64,000 nucleotides of DNA from positions 52,209,626 to 52,273,625 of the forward strand of contig JAZBQD010000014.1 in assembly GCA_036583965.1 (NCBI GenBank), in the 5' to 3' direction. Source of the DNA: Prunella strophiata (lineage: Eukaryota; Chordata; Aves; Passeriformes; Prunellidae). A program made the position numbers and the translations under genes. Below, in pieces: positions 12,900-26,100 of the stretch (positions are counted from its first letter, which is position 1; every line of letters starts with the position of its first letter). The notes under the pieces are model-generated. The model searched no databases, had not been told where the DNA came from, and was given only the letters and a program-made list of their open reading frames with translations.

Positions 12900-13030
12900 A
12901 CTTTGAGTACTGTGTGCAGTACTGATCAACTGTGTTGCAGAAGGACAAGTTCAGAGTGTGAGAAAAATTCTACCAAGTTGCTGCAGATCTTAGAGCTATA
13001 AATAGAGCTACAAGAGGGACTTGCACTGGG
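12900..13030 (+). mobile_element. Very old CR1-like LINE fragment
   Basis: The segment TTTGAGTACTGTGTGCAGTA followed by an AGAAGGACAAG-like stretch and then AGAGCTACAAGAGGGACTTG parallels the region of CR1 that encodes the end of reverse transcriptase. Divergence is high and there is no tail. It may belong to an ancient CR1/L3-type group rather than an avian CR1 subfamily. Confidence 0.4.
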
Positions 13031-16000
13031 CAGTATATATATGTGCATATGTGTGTTGATGACCTAACTTTCAGAAGTTTAGCAAGGGACAAATTAAATC
13101 ATACTTGGTTTTACATAGCATTTGAATTTAATTACATTTTGCAACTATCCAAAAGTGCCTGATAGAATGTAACCTCTCAAATTCCTTTCCCCTTTCCTCT
13201 TTTTTTTTTCCCTGACAAAAATATATCTTAGTTTTAAGTGGTTTCTAATGGAATTTACAGAGCTGACCCTGCAGCTTTCCAATTCTTCTAAGTTAGTGAA
13301 TTTTCAAAGTGTTGAAGTACTCTGATCCATATGATGGAAATCCCAAAGGAGTATAAAACAGCAATGCAGGTAAAAAGCAAAAACAAACAAACAAAATATT
13401 TTAAACTAAATTTATTGTATTATCACCATAAACTAGGTTTTGTTGATAATAGATCTAATGCTGAGAGTCTTGATGTGAAGAATTCTAAGAAATAACTCAA
13501 TCTTAATTTCAGATCTATGTGTTAAAGAGATTCCTTTTGCTTAGCTTTCTGACCACAAATAGAGGAAAAAAGTGTATAAACATAAAAATAGCACAGCCCT
13601 TGTGTCATAAATTTTAAAACATCTGGATACAGCTGTGCAAATGTGAAATAATTAGAATACTTAATTACATCTTAGTGCTGCAAAAATCTCAGCCTATTTA
13701 GTACTATAAGAATCTTGACCTATTTTTGCATAGGTCCCAGTCTTCAAATCCACATGTAATATCCTTAATAAAAATATTTCATTTATTATAGGTTTCAATA
13801 ACTGACTTATTTTTAGTAACTTATGACATACTGATAGGCTTCAATGGATGTTTAGAAGTTCCAGTTCAGACAGAAAAAAAGAAAGTTCAAATCCTCAAAG
13901 CTTAGAAGCTCCTTGACTGTACTAGTTTCCTCTTCTGTTGCCAATAGCTGAAGTCTTCTTATTGCCCTCTTCTTCATTAAAACCATTGCTCACACACTGT
14001 TGTGTTTGTTGCTATGCTGTCTCTTCCTGCTTGTACTACAAAGATGACATCTCTGCAAGCTGTGGATCAGAATGATACTCAGGAGGAGAGCTCAGAGCTG
14101 TAACCTTGGGGGTTTTTTGGAGTATGTGCTGTAGAACTCTTATGTTTCTCACCTTTCCAGTCTGACCTTCATTTTGAACTTGGAGATGTGTAATGATGAA
14201 CCTGTGCACAGGATGAAAGAAAGGCTGCTTACTGCTGTTAGCATTTGCTTGACTGGTAACAGATGTTCATGAAAGAGATAAATTTTTAAACTGTCTTGTG
14301 GTCTAATGTACAAGGCATGGAGATTATTAACATTCTGATCAATTACCAGTGCTTTCCATTAATCCATTTTTCTCACTGTTTATGGGAGCCAGTGATCACA
14401 TATTTTTCACAAGACGTTATAAATTTAACAGTAGCTTCTACTCAAATAATTTCAAAATTAAATGTAATTCAAGGATATAATACTAGAATCAACATTTGAT
14501 CTATTTTAATTCTTTCTCTGGCCTATGACAGTTTATGTGTTATATTCTATTCAGCAGCAAAAAAAGGGAAAGACCTGTGATTTTTCACTCTCAAGGACAC
14601 AGCAGTTCTACTGAGAGTCATCTTTCCTCTCTCATTCCTGTAGAAATCCCTGCACCTGTGCTTGAAGTATTTGAGGTCTCAGCTAATGAAGTAGGTGCTA
14701 TTTATAACTCTCCAAATCTCCAACAGTTTTTGATGAAAAACAGTCAGTCCTGAAAGCATCTGTGCCACACAAATAGTTCCTCAGATTTGAACTTTAGACC
14801 AGCTCAGAGAAGACAATCTGTCCTTTCTGTCTTCTCTTCCTCATGTCAGATGTTGTGTACCAAGACAATTTCACATTTTCACTTTTAAAAATAGAAGGAA
14901 TCTGAGACATAATGTCAACTGAAAACTTAGTAATAATTGCACCAAGTTACTCCTGACCAAGTTTCTGTGGCCTCACAATTTCTGCTCAGCTGGCATACAG
15001 AGACTGTCAGCCTACATTGCCTAAGTGTTACGTGAAGTCATTCAGCATCAGCTGCATTCCCACAGTTAGCACAGTTCACTTCAGCACACTAAGCTATTGA
15101 AACACAGCATTTTGTCTGGAAGCCTGAGTCCTAAACTTTTATGCATTAGTCAGTTCTCCTTCTGTGCAGGAAACCTGGGTCAAGAGGCAAGTTTTTGGAG
15201 ATTTGAGCTGAATAGTTTAAGTACAGATGTGGATGCCTTGGCCCACATTCTCTGTAGAATCATTATGGTTGTGAAATTTCCTATGTGGTCGTACTCATCC
15301 TTTTTTCCTTTGTCAGCCATCGATAATTTCAGTCACATAAATTGACTAAATGGCTCTGCAATCAAAAGTAATGTCTTCCAGCTCTGGACAGAAGACATTT
15401 GACTGATTGCAGAGAAGATGTTGATTGCTGCCATAAAAATTCCCTGAAGAGTCCAGATCCAGACAGACTAGACCTGATCAATTTTCCTGTGGGCATGCTT
15501 ACACTTGCTGAGGGAGGGGACAGAGGAAGGAATCAGGGAGGAAGAGCTGGCCTCCAAGCTACCCTCTTGGTAGTTATCTAACAGCTGGTAGGACTCCAGT
15601 CAGTCTCTGAAAGAAATATTAATGAGAACTTCATTTTGTTTTATAAAATGGAGGACTGGAGCTTCCATTCTCTCTACAAAATAGAAAAAGAGTATGGGAT
15701 CATTTCCTGAGCTTGAATTTAGTACCTTTTTCTATGGAATTTTTCTCAAATTAAGCTAACTGAAAACCAAAAAAAGGATCTATGCAATTGCTCCAGCTCT
15801 ACAGAAACTTGCAGTTGTCTCATTCTTCCCTCCAAATAATATATTCCATGCATTCACCTCAGCAGCTCTGCTCATAGCACACTGTGGCACCAGCCTGTTA
15901 CAGCACAGAGGAAGGACTGAAAGAGTCCATTCTAATGAACATAAACTTCAAGACTCAGCCCTGCTGTCACTGAGTCTTTGATTTCAAATGAGGGAGAAAG

Positions 16001-18814
16001 CACTACTGTGTAGTCATGAGAATGGACAGCCTGAAACAGCCACCTGCTAGTGAAAGAGAGAGAGAGAATATACTCATCACCCACGATATAGTGGCAGCTA
16101 TGCTGCTAAGTGTATGCCTCACATACAGTGCCAATGGGCAGCCTATGACCCTGGAAACAAATCTGTCCCATATTCCCCAACTGAAGAGAGGACAGAAGGC
16201 TGAGAAGTGAGAAGCTTATTTTAGCTGACTGGGTTACTAGAACATGGACAGGATTGACAGTTTTGCTGATATAGCAAAATTGAACTTATTTGGCTTATAT
16301 AAACAAACAGAGAGCAATGAAAAATGAGAGCCAAGCAGACTGTCTGAAGAGAAGCTGAAATGACTCATGTTAATTTATACTGTGTCTCTAATGTTTTCCA
16401 TTAAATAAGGACTTTGTTTGGTAGCTCTGTTACCAATTAAGCTTGTAAAAACTTTCTGTCAGAGAAGCAGGGTCTGGGGTCACCCCAGATCATGCAACCT
16501 GGGAAGCATTAAGCAGAGGTGTCCTGGTGGCTCTGCCCAGGACCAGACCTACTCAGACTCTTCACCTGGTACGTGTGAACTCCACTCTCCAGTGCTACTA
16601 CTCAGGGAGGGTTCTCAAATCAGCACAACATGAGATTTGCCCTAGCACTGTCGTGCTTCTGAGTTCACTCTGACAAGCCCCCTCAAAATCTGAGGCTATA
16701 AGATTTTGCAACACCACCCTTAGGTCCAGCAGTATCAGCTCTGAACAGGAGCTAAGAATTCAAATTTGACCAAAGCCATCCAGATGAGAATTGGCACTTC
16801 ACAGATGATAGGAAAAAGGGAGACACCCACACCAAGTCTGCATGTAGGAGATCAGGTTTATGTGAGTTATTGGTATCTGGTCTTTACCACATGAAAACTG
16901 ATTAAATGCTTCAACTGCACCTGAATAATCCAAGCCAAAACCAACCAGCTGTGCAGACAGCCAGCTTCATTTTCTTACATCCATGACATGGTTAATTGGC
17001 AACATGGATAAAGAGTCCATGGATAATTAAGAGTGAAGTACACAATATATCAGCATTCTCTTGGCACATTTGAGTACTGACACATCATTTATTTCCCACA
17101 GACTGTGCATACAAAGCTGAAAACAGAATGTTCATCTCTCACAGAGAAAATGGGAAGATTCTCCATTCTTTTTTTTTTTACACATCTATACAATTTTGCT
17201 TATAAATGCCCTTTTTCTGCTTATAAACCAGCTAATTAAACATCTGATTTAGGGAGAATCCCCATGTACTGTAGTACTGTGTTTGAGCCCATGTCATTAT
17301 GAACCTTAACTCAGAACACACTTTGAACAAGAGGAAAAATGCATCATGAGGGTTTGGGTAGCTGGCTAAAACCTGGAAAATACTTAACATTAGTTTCTGT
17401 GCTCAAGCTGTAGAGGTTCCACACATACATTTTACCTTTTGAGAATGGGGGCCCCCAAGGGGTATCTGGAACAGTCCTAGAGCCACTGGTTTCAGCTTCT
17501 TTCTCAAGCCTCATCTTAATTGACTCGACTTGCATTGAGTAATTTTTTGTTGAGTTTCAGGGATTTCATAGCTTCCCTTACCAGATCTCCCAGCACTAGC
17601 ATCTGAAATCTCTCTGCAGGTTTTTAATTCCTGGAGCCTTCTTACTGGGATTGCAGATTCAGCTCAGCTCTACCCTAAAACACACTTCCCTCTAACAGAG
17701 TTCTAATATAGATCTCCTTCAGCTGATAATCTGTGTCCTAAGACTGCTGCTTTATGAGAAGATAGGTAATTGAGTCCCTGAAAATGAATAGCCTATAGGT
17801 ATCTCTGCCATGGAAATAGCAGGGTCTCCACAGTTCATGAGCCTAAATTTTAAGTTCTTGTGTCTAAAGTTCCATATCAATTGGTACCTTGTCTAGCTCT
17901 CGTAATATTATGTGAACGAATTTGAAACATTCCTCTGCTGACAAGACATTTGGACATAGGTAGAACTTATGCTGTCTAAATATATCCTTAAGCACCAGAT
18001 GCATGAGGATATTTCAGGACCCAGCCTCCCACTGATTTCAACAGATCCGGTATCTGCTTCCTACTTAGAAAATTAGTCACCTGTGTTTTATGCACATAGA
18101 TTTTAAGGGTGTTGTTTTCCCTGTGTCCTCAGTAGATTGACCTGCAGACAAGTCAAAAACACAAGCCAGCCATACCAGCACGATCCTATTTTCTACTTGC
18201 TGATGTGGCTCTCATTTTGCACTTCCTACTTTCTTTTAAAGTAAGTAGAACACATTTGCTTATTCTAGTATAAAAATAGCAAACAGAGAAAAAATAATGT
18301 AAATTGAATAAAAAACAGCAAGCTGTAAAAATTCTATGCAGTATGATGGGAAATCTTTTATCTAGGAAAGTGAGGATTTAAATGGGAAAATGGAAAGTAT
18401 TACCATGCTTCTAACAAATTATTGCTAGAAACTGCCAGTTTCTAACAGGATTGGGATGGGGGAGGAATGTCTGTTGATTCAGCACTTCTGTCATGTGAAG
18501 CTCTTTTATGGTGGAAGTCAGACTTCAAAAGATAGAAGCATGCATAAGAAAAAATTAAATAGCAACATCAAGTCAAAATTAAAAATCCATACTATGAGTC
18601 ATGTTTGCACAGCGATGGACATCACAGTTTTTAATATCAGATAAGTGACTAGATAAATACATCTAATGGCAAAGAAATCAAACTGAGTAAAATTAATTCA
18701 TCTTGAGAGGAGAAGGAGTATAGATAACAGATGAAATCTATCCATATCTTGTTTCCACTAGAGAACATCCTACACTAGCCTTGATATCACTCAGATACAT
18801 TGCTATTTAGATTA
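13031..18814. other. Unrecognised non-coding sequence
   Basis: No gene or repeat that I can name. A strong polypyrimidine acceptor-like site (TCTCTCATTCCTGTAG, ending 14643) precedes a short open stretch (plus frame 14535-14753). A minus-strand frame (17344-17535) runs into a donor-like AAAAG/GTAAAA near 17430. Neither is enough to call an exon. Confidence 0.45.
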
Positions 18815-19255
18815 TAATGCATCCAAAAAAGAGCAGCAAAGCTGGAGAACAGTCTGGAACACAAGTCCTATAAGGGACTGAGGGAGCTGGGGTTATTTAG
18901 CCTGGTGAAAATGAGGTTCAGAGAAGACCTTATTCACTCTCCCCAACTACCCAAAAAAGGCTGGGGTCAATCTCTTTTCCCAAGTAACAAGAGATAGAAA
19001 AAAAGAAATGGCCTCAAGTTGCACCAGGAGAAGTTTATATTGAATATTACAAAAAATTTTTACACCAAATAGTTATTGAGTATAGGAACAGGCTGCCTAG
19101 TGAAGTGGTTGAGTCATCATTCCTGGATATAATTAAAAGCCATGTAGATGTGGCATTTAGGGACACATGGTGGACTTTGCAGTATTAGTCCTACAGGTCA
19201 ATTCAGTGATCTTAAAAGTCTTTTCCAACCTAAATGATTCTATAATTCTATAATG
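18815..19255 (+). mobile_element. CR1 LINE, 3' 440 bp
   Basis: A nearly continuous CR1 3' region. Landmarks in order are AGCAGCAAAGCTGGAGAACA, CTGAGGGAGCTGGGGTTATT, TGGCCTCAAGTTGCACCAGG, GGAACAGGCTGCCTAGTGAA, GTAGATGTGGCATTTAGGGA, and the terminal TTCCAACCTAAATGATTCTA with degenerate octamers TATAATTC. It is 5'-truncated and carries many substitutions. It covers the 3' untranslated part and the very end of pol only. Confidence 0.93.
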
Positions 19256-19319
19256 CCAAGAATAATTTTGCAGACAAATATGTCAACATGAAAAGTAAGA
19301 GTCTGTTTTAAGAACTCAC

Positions 19320-19454
19320 ATAGTCTAGGGTTTCACGGGGTAATGGTGATATCACTTTAAAGTCTGGTTTCATTATTCCAGTATTCATCACATATTCCTC
19401 CTCATTCATAGGACCTCTCCATTTTGTGCTTTCTGTCAAATACTCTCCCCTGAT
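19320..19454 (-). other. Exon-like open segment (unidentified)
   Basis: On the minus strand an acceptor-like TTCCTCAG (just above 19454) opens a stop-free 135 nt segment, exactly 45 codons in phase. It ends at a good donor-like site, CTAT/GTGAGT (GTGAGT at 19314-19319). The frame continues upstream to a Met at 19580. The predicted peptide includes GEYLTESTKWRGP and EEEYVMNTGIMKPDF, mixed-composition sequence that looks more protein-like than most frames here. I do not recognise the family. Chance pseudo-exons of this size are common in vertebrate non-coding DNA, so confidence is low. Confidence 0.2.
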
Positions 19455-20060
19455 CTGAGGAATCACCATGTTTGTACATAATCTTAATGCTTCAAATAAG
19501 AAAGAAATTAGCCCAAGTAAAGCCTTAAAATTAGTTTCCAGTTTTCTATTACCAACTAATGAAGTCCTCCATCTGAACAAAGGCCAGTCATGATCATTCT
19601 TTGTACTTCAATTTTCCTGAGGATCTCCACTCATCCTTTTTTTTTTCTCCATCCCATTATTTTGTGACATGCTGCCATTTGTTTTTGATTTAGTTAGTAT
19701 AAAAATTGCAAGTAGGCCAAACTGTCTGAGAAAATATAGTTTTTATTCAGACATTAGTTATAAGCATGTAACAGAACATCAAGTTCTTCAATCCATCCTT
19801 CTGTCTTCAAAGCTAAGCTGTTGCATGTGAAAGTTCCAAATATCACATCTTTACTCCCAGACATAATTTACACTGAACAAACCAAAGCACCATTTTGGGT
19901 TTGGAACTGTAGGCACCTTACTGGCTTAACATACTAAAACTAATTACTTAACTTCAGGAGTGCCTTGTGCTGTTTGGCTACTAGGCTCAGGAATCTGTTG
20001 CTTAAGCAGACTCACTCACATCATGCCATCTGAGATTCCCTAAGGCAACCAAGATGTGTC

Positions 20061-20133
20061 AGTGAACCAGATGATCATTGTAGGCCCTTCCAACTGAAAT
20101 GATTCTATTCTATTCTGCTCTATTCTATTCTGT
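20061..20133 (+). mobile_element. CR1-like 3' tail with TTCTA microsatellite
   Basis: AGATGATCATTGTAGGCCCT followed by TTCCAACTGAAATGATTCTA is a typical CR1 3' terminus. The octamer tail has drifted into a TTCTA/TTCTG array (20102-20132). Upstream sequence is no longer recognisable as CR1. Confidence 0.75.
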
Positions 20134-23100
20134 CATACTGACAGCATGATGGGTCTAGAAGGAGACCTTCACTGGAGACAGGGAAGGATATGCACACACA
20201 GCACCATATGCCTAATTTTTGCCAATTAACTCTGTCCCAGGTGTCCCTCAAGTCATGAATGTCTGAGCTGGCTGTGTCCTGGTCTATTTGACCTGTTACA
20301 TTTTGGGGCACAATCAGCTTTACTTGTTCCAGCTGTGGCCAGTTAACAAACTTTCTGGTGCATACAAGCAATGTTAGGCACCTTATCTCTCCTGTTATGG
20401 AAGGTGGAGAAGGTATTGACTTAATTTCAGAGGTAGTCCTTTATGGTCTCAGAAAAACCTCACACAACTGCCTGCAGCCATGGACTTCTATCAGAGATGT
20501 GCATGCAACATATTCATAGTATTGTAACAGCTGATCTTAGTGACAGGAGACAGTACATTTCTTCAACTTTTGCTGTCTGCTCCTTCTTCTGTGAATCCCA
20601 AACATTTCCTACATCATCTTCAAAAGCTGCAAGAATTCTAAGTCTTAACTTTATATTAAACACAATACCTGCAGTAGGCAAACTGTGGTTCATGGGTTAT
20701 GAATCTGTACTGCATTAGCCAGTCATACTGAAAATAATAGATTAGGGATTACAGGTTGAAATCCAAATGCCATACCTACTTACAGTCTTTAATGTGTCCA
20801 ATCTACTATGTCTGGGAGAGACAGCATTAATAAGCATAACTCCTTATCCAGTTATCATGTCTTCTAGTGCAAAGCTACACTTGCACAACTAAAATAGCAG
20901 TTTAGAAGGCATATATGTGATTTAGAATGAGCAGAGTTCTTCCTTGGACAGCACAAACAAATCAGTTTCTCCTGAGAGGTCATTTTTTCCATGCTTTCAA
21001 GAGAGTTCATTTGATTGACCTAGTTTATGTGTTTGCTATAGATGACAGGTATTCTTAAATTCCTTAGGAATTCTGTTAGTTTCTCAGAGATCCTCTTAAA
21101 ATGTCGGTATTCACATTCTTCTCCGATTTCATTTAATTCTTGTACCATTGTTTTGAAAAGACATTTCTTGTGTTTCAGTTTCATATGGAGGATAGTATTG
21201 TCTGCATTTCTGTAAAGGGTCAGAAACAATCTCCTTTGCTTAAGTTAATTAAGAGTCATCAAGGACATAAAGTGCATTAAAGGCTTCTACTGTCAGAACA
21301 AAGACTACTTTCTATTTGTATTTTTCCCATGCCACTGAAATTAATTTCATGTGGATGAAGACAGAAGCTAAGGTGAAACACTTTCATTTTTCCAGAGAAC
21401 TTCCAGTGGTAATAAAAATAGCTTGTCAAAGGTCTATTTGTTTTCATTTTCAGTAAAAATGGTTTCATCTCCTTGAACCATGAGAACAGTAAAGAAAACA
21501 AATATTTTTTCCATTCCAAAAATTCTGTAATGGAACACATTTGCCATTGCAACAATTGAAGGCAGAACATTCCAATCTGGCTTGTGGCTAGTCCTTGTTG
21601 ACAAAGTGTCCTTGACTATCTCTCTAAATATTGTTATTACTGGCTGATTAGGTTACAAGCTTCTGGTGTTATCAATGTTTTATCAAGTCAAATTTATTAA
21701 GTTCAGAGCTGCTAGTTTGCTAAGGAATGTTGTGCAGGCATATATATGGTTATCCCAGCTGCACTGTGACAAATGGAGTAAAAAAGTATAGGAAATGGGT
21801 CACAGGAGCACAATCAATAAACTAGTACTTTTTCTTTTATTTTTCACTCCCAGAGTCCTGTTCTGCAAATACATTAAATTCCTAACTGACAGAGGATGGT
21901 ATCAATCTGCATGCTAGTGCTTATTGATTAGCTTTGCTAGGATATGTGCTGCTAGCTGTAATAACCAAGAGCATTTCGAGTGAAATTGATCACATCAGTC
22001 CTAAAAGTTGGAACATTTTTGTGGGAAGTCCACATGCAACCATCTGATTTAAAACTTTCTCGTTTCAAAATCAATATTCTCAGACCACAGCTGGAGGAGA
22101 TTGTTTCTAATGGATTTTTTAAAGTTGTTTGTTACTAAGTACCAATACTAACACAGTACAAATGAATTAGAGGCCATGTTGATCATATTTATTTTATTAT
22201 CTTTCTAAACAGCCCACGATTTATCTGCATTACCAAATAATTTATCACACTAGAAGAAGATTAGTAGATCAAAGCAGTTAGTGCAGTGACAATCACAAGT
22301 ACATGTTACAAGGCTTTGAATAGAGATCACTACATTCATAACCAAATGTTCCCCTGTGAGTTAAGGCTGTCCTAAGACCTAATCACCAGTTTTGATCTTT
22401 GGGTTCCCATTACAGTGCTGAGTCCATTAGATACAGATCTCAGCCAGACTTTCTTGTTTGGTTTTCTCTGAAAGTGCTCTAGCTGACACACACCAACATG
22501 GCTTTGCAAACTAAACCAGTGCAGCGAGTGATGGTGATCAGACATTTCACTTCAGAACTATTGTACCACTGCAAACGAAAATGTTAATTTAAATGGAGAA
22601 ATCTAGCCTTTATTTTCTGCTTCAGTTTGGGTTTTTTGGGTTTTTTTAAATATATAAACATAAAAAGAAAAGAGGAAGGAAAAAAATATATAGATATTAC
22701 CTTAATAAGGGAAAGAATCTGAATATACTGTAAATAAGAGTTTTCTTTTACAAAGGAGAAGTAAAAAATCCCCTTCTTCCCCTGTCAGAGCTACACAAGG
22801 AGTCTAAATGTTTGCCCAGAGTTATCAAGCTGTGACCATATACCTACAAAACATGAAGCAGCTCTTGCTCAATGCCACACACCACTGCATCATGAATAGT
22901 AAGCATTGTTTTGGTATTGCTGTCTATATTACAAATACACAAAAAGAGAAAGAGAGGATGGCAGCTGCTGCATGATTAAATATAGGAAAAATACTTCTGG
23001 GAAAGGTTTGATGAGAGAGCACACTATCAGTGGAGAAAAAAAATAATGCCTGAATGCTCTATCAGAAATGCAAAGACAAGGCAGAAGCACTGAGCAAACC

Positions 23101-26100
23101 AAAAACTAAATAATGAATAGGCAATGGGGTATCAGTGAATATGCCAGCAGGTTACAAAGACTTCCACAGCATTACAGATTTCAAAATGGAACATGCAAAC
23201 GGCAAAGGCTAATTAAAATTATATGCACCACTAGTTGGATATTGCAAATTTTAAGCAGAATTTTAAATTCAGTCCAAGGTTCTTGAGCCATTCAATGGGC
23301 TCTGGGAGCATTTCTTGTGCTCCTCTCTGAGAAAGGGTGTATCATTAAGTTGGTGGTAAGTTGGTTACAGCCTAAGAGTCATTGCAGTGTAAGTAAGGTG
23401 AGTCAGTGCTTTTTCACAGAGGTATAAATATCTTCCACAGATTGTCTCAATGGGGCTGTACATTCACCTGAATAGTTCAGGGAAGGAGAAGCTGGCAGTT
23501 TTCTGATGCAGCTCCCAATAGGAGTTCCCTGTTTGGACCCTCACAGACCATGGCTATGCTGATTTAAAACAGCCTACACCAGGGAGACAGAGTCCCAAGG
23601 AGAAGAATAATGCTTAATATTACAGATACAGAAAGCCCCACAGAAATATAGTAGTTATTAACATATTTAAAGTATATGGGGAACAAGTATTTCATACAAT
23701 AGATACATAAAGGAAACAGAAAATAAATCCTGGAAATATACTGCAGCATTCTTGTAGGAAGTTCCATATGAAGGCTAGGATATCTCCTGAACATAATTTG
23801 CTTGTAAATAGTTAAAAACAATTCACCAACCACACTGTTGTCTCATACCTGTCATTCTGAAGTGAGGAAAAATATATAGAAATAATGAAGTGAGTGGGCA
23901 AAGGAGTTTAGCCAAACTTGGCTAAACTGCACTTAGTTACACTGCATATTTACATATACATTAAGGATTGTTCTCACATGCTTTCAGCTAAATTAAACAT
24001 GACCTTCCTGCTCTGTACTATTGTTGCCAAAGCCAAGAATTACAAAAGTGAATGGGTACATTGCTTAATATTGCATAGCATTGAGTAGTTGTAGATTCTT
24101 GGGAGCATGACTGGGAATCAATTTACAAAGGAAGAATATCAGTTTAACCAGCAACAGGGACTGTTAAAATTCAAGGAAATCCAAGTGGATGCATAGCATT
24201 CCAGTGTATTAATGTGGAGACAGCTTTGAGGAATTTGCAACAGATAGCAATGACACCAAGTGTTATCATCAGCAACACCAGGGAAATAAATAGAAGTCTC
24301 TGGCAGAATTGCAGTTGACTGCAGTTCTTGGGACACTTGGGAAGAGACTCAGCTTTTCTAACTTCAGGCATTTCTAGAATGCATACACTTGACCTATTTT
24401 GGATATCTATATTAAGATGAAATGAATCATACATTGGAAGTGTTTTTTCTTAAAAATGACTTTAAGAGAACCTGGATTAATTACTCCAAGGATTAGGTCA
24501 GGTGAACTGTACTGCCCTCCCAGGTACTCTGGCCTGAAGCAAGGAATAAAAGCAACCTGGCAGGTGTTTGTGCATTACAAAAACACAGGAAGACCTAAAC
24601 AGCCATATATATTTCAGTTTCAGCAAAAAAGTCTCAGAGCAAATTATGCAATAAAAATTAACAAATGCCAGGGTTTTTTTTCAGCTGGGCCAGAGAATAT
24701 ACACTACCAGTCTTTGAGAAATGTGGATGTAATGGGGATACCCAATGTGTACAAAAAAATCAGACTTTCAGATCACAGATGCCAGTGACATTTGCAAGAT
24801 TTATCTAGAAATGGAAATTCTATGTGGTAAAAGGAAGTCAGTCATTAAAACTGTTAAGACTGAATTAGAGTGCTGCTAAGAAGGAAGACAAGGGGAAGCT
24901 GTGTTTGGGAGGAAAACATCTGTATTCTGGTTATTCAGTCAGCACAGATGCATGCTTGATACCAAGAGATACACTCACCTTAGAGCTTGTTGTCTTAGCT
25001 ATTTGAATGTATGTTAATTAGCACAGATATCAGTGGTGGAAAATACAATATGCATACCAAGACCAAAAACCACAGCAAGTATGCTTCAACTAGCTCTGCC
25101 ATTTTTCTTTGAATAAACTGTGTGTTCAGAAGTCACATGTTTTAAGCAGTAATGGAACTCAACAAGGTAGACAGCCATGCATGAAAGCCACAGACACTTT
25201 CATTCTCTAAGAAAATAAGCCATATACATCTATGTGGAGTTGAATGAAACTTTTATAACACTCAAATTTGATCAGCAGGATGCAAAGAAAACACTGAATA
25301 CTGAGTGTCTGATACTGAATGAAGCCTAAAAAACTGCTGCAAGGTATGTACAAGTTTTACTTTATAATTGAAAGCCTTATGAAAAGCTCTCCCCCAAACC
25401 AGAGGAAAATGCTTTACAGCTTTGATTCATTTTCTTTGTCACATTTAGCTTCAGCAGGCTAGAGAGGTGACCTCCTCCCACAGCTGGAGCAGTAGCTGTC
25501 ACAGCATAATCCACCTGGGCTCATGAATCAGGTGCAGTTCACAGCCAGTGAATTAACTGAAACTGCCACTGACTTTAGGGTATGTACCTAAACCAGATGT
25601 GAATTGTAGTAGCTAATGATAGGGCTAGTAGCATTTTCATCATTGCTACATAGCACCCATTCGGCCCCTTCTGGCAAATCATAAAGGATATTCATCTAGA
25701 TTCTCTTCCAACAGTGCCTCTAAAATCTAGGGAGAGTTGTTGGCTCCTTAGCTGCCAAACAACTTAATAAATTTGAAAGTTGCTGTTCCTGTTATGCCCA
25801 AGATGGTTTTGTCTTTATGAGGCATAATAGAATATTAAGTAAGAAGTTTATGATATTCCTGCTTAATTCTGTTATCTCAAGAAGCACAACAAAAGAGACA
25901 TTACACCTGGCAGATTTTCTCATGTTTATGTTATTCTTCTGCAAGAAACAGCTAAGCAGGAAAGAGGATTACTTACTGAGAGTAAGAGCTTCTCAAAACT
26001 TAGGCAAAACTAGCTTCAATTCCCTCACACAAATCTAGTAAACAGCATTGTGGTCTAAGGACTCTTGAACCATATCTGACATCTCTCACACACTTGATCC

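Noticed and set aside
20675..20720. Resemblance of AAACTGTGGTTCATGGG to a hAT transposon terminal repeat
   Set aside because: The match is short, and no second terminal repeat or 8 bp target duplication was found.
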